The notes beneath the pieces are model-generated. The model saw only the letters and a program-made list of their open reading frames with translations, was not told where the DNA came from and did not search any database. Source: Enoplolaimus lenunculus (taxonomy: Eukaryota > Nematoda > Enoplea > Enoplida > Thoracostomopsidae). Taken from it: 64,000 nt of DNA. This document shows positions 55,492 through 64,000 of the stretch, piece by piece. Within the stretch, counting starts at the first letter, position 1. Every line of letters begins with the position of its first letter. The translations under genes and the position numbers were made by a program. The stretch spans positions 1 to 64,000 of the forward strand of contig JASANG010002193.1 in assembly GCA_030248215.1 (NCBI GenBank), in the 5' to 3' direction.

Positions 55492-56229
55492 CTTTTCGAA
55501 GTTAGTTTTAATTTAGGCAATAAGATTTTAGTTTCTGGTCGCTATTTCAAGTCGACACTACCGGTCATTAATAATCTAACCAATGACGTGTCCCAGGTCA
55601 CACAAGCACTACGAATTTGACAAAAAGCCTTGAGCACGACTTAATTTGTGAATGGTGTTAAAAAATATATGGTATTTGTTGAGCGTAGCGAGTGAGAAAA
55701 TTCATTTTGAAGTTGACCAGGTAACTGGCCAAACGTTTAAATTCAAATAAATGTGCCTATTTTTCCATCTCACAAAATCTCAGAAGTGTGCATACCCTTT
55801 ATTCCATTTCCTACTGCCCTGACTTTGTGTTTTTTAATATCCAATTAAATTAAAGCTGAGGCGCTGTCAGCGTTGGTTGTCTTAGTTGTTAAGTTTCGTT
55901 CCGCTTCGTTTTGATTGGTCTAAATCGCTATAAAATGTCAGATTTGAGAGAACAGTTTCGGAAACATTTTGCATTTTAATTCGGCTCTATTAATCACTTT
56001 ATTTCAATTATATGTTTAGTTATCTTAATAAAATTGGTAAAATTTTTGTATAAAAGTAAATGCGTCGTCCACTTTATCTTGCGTGCCCCGTATGTGGAAA
56101 GTGGGGACGCCTATTTCCTACTCAAGTTTTGAAAAAACTTTAACTCAGAGAAATTAAAAAAATTAAATTTGATTACGTGAGAAATTGAGTCATTTTACAA
56201 AGAGTACGTAGAATTGGAATGCGGTTTTT

Positions 56230-56350
56230 TGTTTCTGTACATAAAGTCTAAGCTAAAGCCAAAACCTAAACAAAACAATAAATCTAAAGCTTAAGCTTTC
56301 TCTATTGTAGTACCACGGGAAAACGATAATGCCTACATCTATACATTGAG
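56230..56350 (+). repeat. MITE family C fragment
   Basis: TAAATCTAAAGCTTAAGC and TTCTCTATTGTAGTACCACG; left end lost. Confidence 0.6.
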
Positions 56351-56429
56351 CACTGTTTTCAATGGATCAGCAGTCCGATGGTGGACTACTGTCCGCGGCA
56401 TTAGTTTTGGGCCTTCAAGTATACAAAAA

Positions 56430-56622
56430 TTGGCTAAAGTTACTTTAAGGGGCGTAACAGTAGATTAAGCGTATCCATAAGCCTAAGCCTAAACATTGCT
56501 AAAATGTGTTCCTAAGCCTAAGCCTAAGCCAAAGTCTAAGCAAAAAAATGTAGTCTAGAACCCAAACCTACTCTTTTATGTACCGATCGGGAACCTGGAC
56601 GCGCCTTTAAAGTAACATGGGC
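56430..56622 (+). mobile_element. MITE family C, variant subfamily
   Basis: Matches the variant at 16391-16560: CTAAGCCTAAGCC twice, AAAAAATGTAGTCTAG, and the end AAAGTAACATGGGCC. Confidence 0.75.
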
Positions 56623-56899
56623 CCAAAAATTTATGAATAATATGCATAACGGTCTTAAGCATGCGGTGCTTATTAGTAACCATAGACGCCGTGTCAAGTT
56701 CTTGTGGCCAAATTTTACGCTTAATTAGCTAATAAACGAATCGAACAATTCGATTGGATAGGTAAAGTTTGATTCTAATTGAAATCGTTACGCAAAATAG
56801 CTATGTAATTATCTTTGACGAAAAGTTGATTTCAAGACGATCTTAGGTTATTGGGGTGTAAGCCTTAGTAATTTTTCTTGTTTTCTAGGTTTTTCTTAC

Positions 56900-57072
56900 C
56901 AGTATTGCAAACGTTTTACAGTATCTATAACATTACAATCTTCAAAATAATGAAATAAATCAACCTGTTCTTTTAGCGTTAAGACTTGTAGCTGTTCGTT
57001 CAAATATAGCGTAAATTCCATTAACAATAAGGCAAACAAGTTTAGTAAATTGTATTTCTTCGGAAACGCCAT
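56900..57072 (-). CDS. Candidate first exon of an unrecognised gene
   Basis: ATG at 57072, 57 codons plus two bases, then a strong donor ACTG|GTAAGA, after which the frame stops at once. Reads MAFPKKYNLLNLFALLLMEF, then TLYLNEQLQVLTLKEQVDLF and FEDCNVIDTVKRLQYW. The N-terminus could be a signal peptide (short basic start, Leu-rich core) or the first of several helices. Strong donor and stop immediately inside the intron favour a real exon. Confidence 0.45.
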
Positions 57073-57540
57073 CGTTTGTATGTTTTTCCACTTTTATAGA
57101 AGCGTACCCATTGGCTTGGCATCAGTCTAACATTCTGCGAATCAAGTTATCCAATGAAATCGAATGATAATTAAATGTCTCTTGGACCGAAAATTGACTC
57201 ATTAATTGTGTCACAACAAAGCAACCGTTAATTGTGACCAATCAGCATTGTATAATTTCCTAATTAAATAGTGAATTTATGCGTGTTTCATTCGCTAGTA
57301 TCTTGTCTACACCTAACGTGAGATGCATTTTAATGAGAGTTAATGCGAAATTGTTTAAATTTAACTTTTGGATTGTCCAATTAACTTATTTCAAGCAATA
57401 TTAGCTACCGAAAAGCTCTTAGCGTCGTAAACCATTCGATTGTTGGTTTGATAAAATGTACAGGTTACTTGTTAACTCGCAGTTTTCACTTTAATAACAA
57501 TTTATTCCTTATTAATCTGCATAAGAATGTCGATTGAATT
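57073..57540. other. Upstream of candidate minus-strand gene
   Basis: AT-rich; may hold its promoter. No motif is clear. Confidence 0.4.
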
Positions 57541-57543
57541 TAG

Positions 57544-57733
57544 GGCCAATGTAAAGAACAGTGGCGGAACAGTATTATAAGCTAATTCCTAAGCCTAAGC
57601 CTAAGCGTAAGAATGAGTTTATTCCCTAAGCCTAAACCTAAACCTAAGCCAAGCAAAAAAATTAGTTTAAGCTTAAGCTTATTCTATTGCAATCCCGCCG
57701 AAAAATGTTCCGCCCCTGATCTTTAAATGGGTC
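57544..57733 (+). mobile_element. MITE family C with 8-bp target duplication (7/8)
   Basis: GGCCAATGTAAAGAACAGTG to CCTGATCTTTAAATGGGTC, flanked by GAATTTAG (57536-57543) and GAATTTGG (57734-57741). Confidence 0.9.
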
Positions 57734-58090
57734 GAATTTGGTAAACTTCACATTTTAATATTTTGTGGAGATAGAGAAAACTTCTTAACCCTCAATGGCC
57801 CGACAGTTTACATATGTAGACATAACCAGTTCGACAATTGATTGTTCGGCAGGTGCTATAGTTAAGAATCTATTGTTTAATTTCCATCGATAATTATTCT
57901 GTTATAGTAGTATAAAAAACTTATAGCATTGTGGGAACAAAAGTTTGCTGTACAGTGAGTCATATACCTATATAACCCGACCGTCTACATATGTAGACAG
58001 ATGTTGCTTTGATCATAGTTTGAGTTTTGACAAGAATTGGAACGTTTTGTTCTTACACACGGTTTTGTATGGTGAGGTAAAGTCAGGGAA

Positions 58091-58942
58091 ATGTCAGGTT
58101 TGCATAAATTATCTTTGACTGAGGTCGTACGACGTGTATTAGAACCAAGTGATTCAGAGACAGAAGATGACAAACCGGACGACAATAGTTCAATTGACGA
58201 CTCAGAATCAGTTGAGTTAGGTCAATGCAGTAGTGAAGAGGCTGCTATTTATGAGCAAGATAGTGATGGTGAATTACAAAAACAATCGGACGCATCTAGT
58301 AGTGAGTTGAGCGATATGGACGAGACTTCTAGTGGAAGTAATGTGTTTTTGTCAGCGACGGGTGTTGAGTGGCATTCTACAACACCGCCTGTCCGTGTGT
58401 TAGCTAGAAATATAATTCGCTTTCGCGAAGGCACTGCAGTAAACCCTACAACAGAGTCACAAGCATTTTATCTTTATATAAACGAGCCCATTTTACATAC
58501 AATTCAGCGACTCACTAGTAGGCGACTGCGGGCGCGCAATTTTTCAACGCTACCAATGTGCGAGCTGAAAGCTTGGCTTGGGGTGGTAAGCAGAGCTGGT
58601 GCAGATCGCGATAACATGTCTCCAGTGGCTTCACTATTCACCAAAAACGACAGCAGGCCCTTTTACCGCTGCGCGCTGTCAAAAAACAGAATGAAACAGT
58701 TGCTGGAAAATGTAACATTCGACAACAAACTGACTCGCCGGGAGCGTCAAAAAAGTGACAAAATGGCTGCTATACGAGATGTTTGGGACCTATTTCAGTC
58801 CAACTTACGTCTTCATTATATACCGTCCGAATCACTTACAGTAGATGAACAGCTCTACGGGTATAGAGGATATGCACCGGGGCGAGCGTACATGCCGGCG
58901 AAACCTGCTAAGTACCGTTGCACAACGCATTCATTGTCATGA
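58091..58942 (+). pseudogene. piggyBac transposase, N-terminal half
   Basis: ATG at 58091; an acidic, Ser-rich head (about residues 15-85), then the start of the DDD transposase domain. Recognisable are FYLYINEPILHTI, LKAWLGVVSRAGADRD, the RPFYRCALSKNRMKQLLENV helix and LTVDEQLYGYRG with the first catalytic Asp, followed by MPAKPAKY. The frame then leaves the transposase at about 58915, at the deletion junction, and ends at a TGA at 58942. The second and third catalytic Asp are absent. Full family members are about 550-600 residues; 283 remain here. Confidence 0.85.
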
Positions 58943-59238
58943 AACTGAACAGATATCAAAAGTCACGCAATGTTTTCATGAAAAAAGAAGCCGAACAACT
59001 AGCGCAAGACAATATGACCAAACGTTACAGTAGTGAAAAAATTTACGCAAAATCAAAGGATTCATTTATGGCTTACGGGCTGCCTCAAAAGCGAAACGAA
59101 CCTTCTACATCTGGTAAACCGACCAAATGTCAGGTCACAAGTTGTCGCAAATCTACGAGATTGAGCTGTTCGTCATGTGGAAAACGAGTGTGCAAGGACC
59201 ACATGAATCGCACCATAACGTGCAACGACTGTGCTTAA
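58918..59238 (+). pseudogene. piggyBac transposase, C-terminal part with Cys-rich finger
   Basis: In another frame than the N-terminal half. Reads FIVMKLNRYQKSRNVFMKKE and ends with the Cys-rich tail CQVTSCRKSTRLSCSSCG, KRVCKDHMNRTITCNDC, the C-terminal zinc-binding domain used by piggyBac transposases to hold the end repeats. It is joined to the N-terminal half by a deletion that also changes frame. Confidence 0.8.
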
Positions 59239-59555
59239 CTGGACAACGCGCCCGCAGTGGGAGGCTGGACGGGGAGCGGGTGGAACTCCGCCAGAACACT
59301 AGTTCTGACTGTCTCAAGCCAGTTAAAGGAGGAGAGCACCCTGAGATAAGCCAAAACTAACGCTAGTTGTGTTGTCTACATATGTAGACCGTTGGGCTGA
59401 TTAAGGTGAAAATTTTGCCGGGCCGTTGAGGGTTAAATATTACTGCGTAGTAACTTAGGCATACAGATTTGGGTACCTGAAAAAATTTGTTCGCTTTACG
59501 GGAAAATAAAATATTTGCTTGCGTGCCCCACGTTCAAAATTTTAGATCCTATAAG

Positions 59556-59665
59556 ATATATACGTTAGTTATAACTCATTTTATGCATAAAAAATAACAG
59601 AATTTGCCGTAATTCTATAATGGAAACAGAGAAAGGCTACCCAATTACACCCTGCTGGCAGGGGG
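59556..59665. repeat. MITE family D fragment
   Basis: TAGTTATAACTCATTTTATG and CCCAATTACACCCTG. Confidence 0.5.
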
Positions 59666-59678
59666 TTGCACAGACACC

Positions 59679-59896
59679 GGCCCATGTAACGATCAGGGGC
59701 GGAACGTTTTCTGTGGGACTGGAAAAGAGTAAGCTTAGGCTTTAAACTAAATTTTTGTGTGGCTTAGGTTTAAGCTTACGCTGAGGCTTATGAATATGCT
59801 CATTCTTACGCTTAGACTCATGCTTAGGCTTACGCTTAGGCTTAGGCTTAGGAATATGCTTATAATACTGTTCCGCTCCTGTTCTTTACATTGGCC
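59679..59896 (-). mobile_element. MITE family C
   Basis: GGCCCATGTAACGATCAGGG to TGTTCTTTACATTGGCC; two separate TTAGGC blocks split by GAATATGCTCATTC. Confidence 0.9.
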
Positions 59897-60338
59897 AAGA
59901 AACTAAACCACTAAGTATTAACGGCTTGTATAAAACTAAAACTGGAGGTCGAATATGGAACTAATGAAAAAATTTTGAATATATGATTATATAATTCTAA
60001 ACAATAGTTTTGGCGTAAGACTTCGGATTTGGCAAATTGAAATTTCACTTAAATAGTGACAACTTTTTGGGTTAATTCGACTATTACGTGACTATGTTAT
60101 AGTTTGATGATCACCAAAATTTGTGAATTTATACAAAACTTTTAAGACATTAATTTTATAACATTTAAGACAATTAATGTTTCAAACAGAATATTTCATT
60201 TTGATGTATGGTTTATTCGTTCCGAATCACGGATTCAGTTAAACGTAGCATTGACTGATGGTTTATGTATGAGAGTTTAAAATTCAGATAATAAATATTT
60301 TAATTTCGATCTATATTCTCCAATGTGTGCAAAGCTTA

Positions 60339-60592
60339 CACTGTAAATTCCATTGAGTTGATTTTAACTCAGACTGAGTTGAATCTACTCAGAAGTCTGA
60401 GCTGTGAATTAGGCCTTTCAGAACTCAGAATTCTGAATTGATTGAACTCATTTTGAGTTAATTAATAGACCAACACCCCGGAATTAAATCAGCTCAGAGT
60501 GAGTTTATGTCTACTGTTATTGACTCAGAAATTACCAGAAATAACTAATTCTCTTACTGAGTTGATTACTCAACTTATTGGAATTTACAGTG
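60339..60592 (+). mobile_element. MITE family A, copy 18
   Basis: CACTGTAAATTCCATTGAG to GGAATTTACAGTG. Confidence 0.9.
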
Positions 60593-60733
60593 CGTCACCA
60601 ATTGGCGATCGGTTTTGTAGTTTTAAAACCATTTGGAAGTATTTAATCTGTAACATTTTGGTTTGTTTTCAACCTTAATTGTAGATAGGTGTTTTATTAC
60701 TGTGCCGATTTGTGACAGGAATGATGACCCTCG

Positions 60734-60985
60734 CACTGTAAATTTCAGTGAGTTGATTTTAACTCAGAATGAGTTGAATCACTCAGTCGGAGTTAGGACT
60801 TTCAGAACTCAGAAAGTTGAGTTGATTCAATTCATTCTGAGTTAATTAATCAACTCACCCAGTGTCAACTCAACTCAGAATGAGAATCAAATCAACTCAG
60901 GGTGAGTTAATGTTTACTGATATTAATTCAGAAATAACCAAATCGCTTGCTGAATTGATTTATCAACTCATTGGAATTTACAGTG
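60734..60985 (+). mobile_element. MITE family A, copy 19
   Basis: CACTGTAAATTTCAGTGAG to GGAATTTACAGTG, flanked by CG on both sides, so the target is not always TA. Confidence 0.9.
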
Positions 60986-61463
60986 CGATGCCACCCTCTA
61001 CCTGTATCGCAGTTTGGACCAATTTTACTTGAGTCAAATTTACTGTCTGACACTGAGCCCAAGGATACGCCAGTAGCAGTCAAAATTCAAAATACGCTCA
61101 AAATTATTAGCTTAATTTTGCGTAAAAAATTAATTTATTGGACACCAAAATGACAACAAATTACTACCGTAATGACCCTGAACCTACAATTTTATACCCT
61201 CAAATTCAATGTATATAACTTGCTAAAAAAGGCCGCCTGGTACGTAAACTGAAACGTAATAAAGACTATTTCGTATCAAAAGATATATTCGGCGAATATT
61301 TTGAGGCAAACGTGTACAGGTTATTTGCGTTTAGCTTAATTGAGCTTAATAATGGACATCAATTTCGAAGTCAAATGACAAGTTGAAGTTTTAAATGTGA
61401 AATCGATTGTAGCACATAAATGACTTCAGGACCAAATGATTTGAGCTTGAATCTATAAAGCGT
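60986..61463. other. Intergenic stretch
   Basis: Nothing supported. Short open frame at 60971-61153 overlaps the element end. Confidence 0.45.
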
Positions 61464-61660
61464 ACATTATAAATTCCAATGAGTTAATTAATCAACTCAG
61501 ACGAAAAGTTAGTTATTCCTGAGTTAAAAACAGCAAACTATAGCTCATTCTAAGTTGAGATGATTCTCACTCTGAGTTGAGATGATTCTCACTCTGAGTG
61601 ATTTAATTCAGGGAAAATTGATAAATTGAATCAGAATGAGTCATATTAACTCAGAAGTAC
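61464..61660 (-). repeat. MITE family A, truncated copy 20
   Basis: CATTATAAATTCCAATGAG and repeated GATTCTCACTCTGAGT; the right end is missing. Confidence 0.75.
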
Positions 61661-62340
61661 GTTCATTTGTTCGTCTTAACAAGTGATAATGTTAAAATTG
61701 AACACACAAAAACATTCCGTATTTTAGCGGAAATTTGCAAGTTTATACAATTTATTTGCTATTCAAATCCACAACTTGAAAACAGTCCCGTAGTCAATTC
61801 AATATTATTTTCTGGGGCCTCCCAAACAATTTGAAAAACAGCATATTGAGAGTACGCAAAATTTCATGCAAATCAAGTCACAACATTTCCGCGTTGAGGC
61901 GCAAAATTTTCCTCGAAATACCCAATCAAATTCCGTTGCCCCATCCTGGGATACACGAATCAGAACACAACCAAGTAGTTTCTCTTGGTTTGAAAAGGTA
62001 TAATATATAAAACTTGTTATGTCTCAGTTCTTGGAAGTTTCAAGCCTTTTCAGGGAGCCGAGGTTACGCTTTACGACGGTTCCTGGGCCATCAAGAATCC
62101 AAAATTGCGGAATTCAGCCAAGGCGGCATCGACAGTGGCGGATTTAGAAATTTACGAGGGTGGCAATTACGTGGGTGGCCATTACAGGGAAGGGAAGTAA
62201 ATGCGCGCAAGATTTACGACGGGGGCACGAGTTATTGGAAATTGCAAGATATAGTAAAGGAAACCTTGTAAGCGGAGTGAGTGAGCCAGCCAACAACATT
62301 TTTAAAATGACATTACCCCTTCTCACAATGAGTTGACTGT
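61661..62340. other. Unassigned stretch
   Basis: Open frames here (62014-62271 +) have no recognised family. Contains GTGGCGGATTTAG, a repeat-like word. Confidence 0.35.
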
Positions 62341-62540
62341 AGGCAACTCAGCGCAGTGTATATACGTTAAACAGTATATATCGCACCGTGTTTATCAATT
62401 GCAACACGTATACATAGTTCTAAATCACCACAAGACGTGAGAGCTCCCACTTGCTCGAGCGTCAAGCTCCTATAGCTTAGTGGTGCGAATCCTAGCATAA
62501 AATTAGGTCTCAGGGGAAATGTCTTTACGGGTCAGTTTAT
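62340..62540 (+). repeat. Repeat H with tRNA-like core, copy 2
   Basis: Same order of words as 19430-19200 reversed: TATATACGTTAAACAGTA, CAACACGTATACATAGTT, then CTATAGCTTAGTGGTG. About 30 bp of the tRNA-like core (anticodon arm region) is absent in this copy. Confidence 0.5.
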
Positions 62541-64000
62541 AGAACTTGAAAAAAGTGTTCGCCGGCGAAGCGAGCGAGAAGCCAAACGTATTTTTTTGCA
62601 TTTGATGTATTCAATCCCAACACAAACAGCAATTTTATGTCCTTACGGTCAGTTTGTGGAAATACGCGAGCGAGACGTGAACATTTAATGTTCTTCGATC
62701 CCTGGTCTGAGTTCTAGATTGACCTGTGTCCGGAGGATTGAATCTATTCATGTATCTTGGGAGCGTTGTTTATAATTTTTTTTCGCATAAGAGGTAAATA
62801 TATCAATAACTCCGCAGTCGAAATTTTTTAGGCGTGCCAGTCTACGCCAGACACATATGAAATCTTACAGGTTATCGCAAATTTTTGATTGTCCTGACGA
62901 GACCGCACGTAAGATTCAGTAAAGATCTTTATTGATTCATTAAGGTCTTTCAATCTGATCTGCGTGGGGCTTCTTGTTGTTCGCCAAGTCATCCGCGCCG
63001 TTCATTGAGACCCCCGTCCGTATTAAAAAGACAATTTCAACTGGTCGAAAATATTTTGAGGTCTGCCGCAGATTTGATGTTTTAGGGCGTCTGACAGTTT
63101 GAGAAATGGCCAAAATTACGACTAATTTTTTTACGATCGTGACCGAATCATTCATACTGAGTTAGTCGAAGTGCGTCCCCTTGACGAGTGAGCCCCTCCA
63201 AGGGGAAGCAGGGAGGTAGACTAGGCTTGGCACTTAGCTTCTGAACACGGAAAATAATTACAAATATAAGCAAGTGTCATTTTTAATCATGAATATATAG
63301 ACAAAATTAAAAATCAATGTTAAGTTTCGGCGTAATCAAGCAAAGTTTTGTTATTCGCGTTGCTTGACGAAAGCCAGTCAGTTGGATGCTACGTACCTTT
63401 GACTTCCTGGTTCGAAATTTTGCGTGTCAACCGTTTTACTGACTGTCTGCCCGCGCAGTTGGTAATTAGAAACGTTTTTCAACTTTACAGTGTAATGTCG
63501 CTACGGCCATTTGAAGTACGCTATTTTCTAAATACCATAATCCAATCCTTAATCTGGTCGAATGTTCGCCTAAACAATTGCAGTGTCGATGCTTAGACTG
63601 TGGTAACTGAAGTTTCTGAAGTAGTCAGATTTGGTGCAATATTTAAAAGTCTGCTGAGTCTTTCTTAATTTTTCACGGGAGACGAAAATAGATTGATACA
63701 TTTCTTAAATTGTAAATTTCACGTAGCGGACAAACCACAGAGCTGAACGACACCTTGAAAACCTTCGTATGAATCCATTAATATATTTTGACATAATGTC
63801 GCTCACACCTTACCGTTAGTGAAGGGATGTAGAGAGTTTCGCTCAGACAGTTTAATCTCCAGTACTTACACACGAAATAAATTGTCTTGTATCCAAGAAA
63901 TATTGTCTGACATTTAAGACAAGTACGTCTTGATTCAGACTCCAGTCATATGTGTCTTGAATTCAAGATTTTTAATTGTTAAAATTTTCAGAAGTATTGG
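62541..64000. other. Intergenic stretch to window end
   Basis: No gene supported. Open frames at 62940-63155 (minus) and 63348-63596 (plus) show no family. A minus-strand donor-like GTACGT near 63390 follows a short open stretch but no acceptor was found. Confidence 0.4.

Larger units (their letters stand above)
57789..59432 (+). mobile_element. piggyBac-like element with internal deletion
   Basis: Ends CCCTCAATGGCCCGAC and, inverted, CCCTCAACGGCCCGGC, flanked by TTAA at 57785-57788 and 59433-59436, the piggyBac target site. The perfect palindrome GTCTACATATGTAGAC occurs near 57984 and 59371, with a variant near 57809; these are probably transposase-binding repeats. The length of 1,644 bp is too short for a full element because the middle of the transposase is missing. 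Confidence 0.9.

Noticed and set aside
62940-63596. Open frames near the window end
   Set aside because: No family, no conserved motif, and splice signals are not paired.

Overview
This is a window of animal nuclear DNA: AT-rich, intron-containing and dominated by repeats. Genes have short exons with GT-AG (one GC-AG) splice sites, and there are no operons or ribosome-binding sites. The best clue to the organism is a family of short transposons whose interior is made of TTAGGC (plus-strand GCCTAA) repeats, the telomere unit of nematodes. Together with a claudin-like gene and ionotropic-receptor-like genes this suggests a nematode or close relative. That is an inference and the species is not identified.

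Layout. 1-2.65 kb: no supported gene. 2.65-6.25 kb: decayed pogo/Tigger-type DNA transposon with a PHD-like zinc-finger tail. 6.3-7.4 kb: two small inverted-repeat elements. 7.5-9.5 and 12.8-14.65 kb: two copies of a segment, each with an ionotropic-glutamate-receptor-like reading frame on the minus strand. Between them (9.6-12.4 kb) lies a Ty3/gypsy fossil with integrase and an OTU-like domain, interrupted by a 1.4-kb solo LTR. 15.6-25.54 kb: a three-exon minus-strand gene for an unknown, mostly disordered protein of about 877 residues. Its large exon is split by a 3,183-bp DNA transposon, and removing the transposon restores the frame exactly. 25.5-34.6 kb: mainly MITEs, plus one orphan terminal exon at 32.1 kb. 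34.6-40.04 kb: a complete four-exon, four-membrane-span claudin-like gene on the minus strand, with introns full of MITEs and a 41-bp minisatellite. 40-54.4 kb: MITE-rich intergenic DNA. 54.4-57.07 kb: three open, splice-flanked minus-strand segments that may be exons of an unrecognised gene. 57.79-59.43 kb: a piggyBac-like element with TTAA target duplication and an internal deletion. 59.4-64 kb: more MITEs and unassigned DNA.

Three MITE families make up much of the window. Family A (about 20 copies, near 250 bp) has CACTG ends and an interior of GAGTT/AACTC words. Family B (5 copies) has CACTG ends and an interior of GAGTC/GACTC words. Family C (about 22 copies, near 200 bp) has GGCC ends, an 8-bp target duplication and a TTAGGC interior. 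Smaller families D-J are also present. The genes show no sign of acting in one pathway: the claudin-like protein would act at the plasma membrane or cell junctions, the receptor-like proteins at the membrane, and the 877-residue protein has no assigned role.
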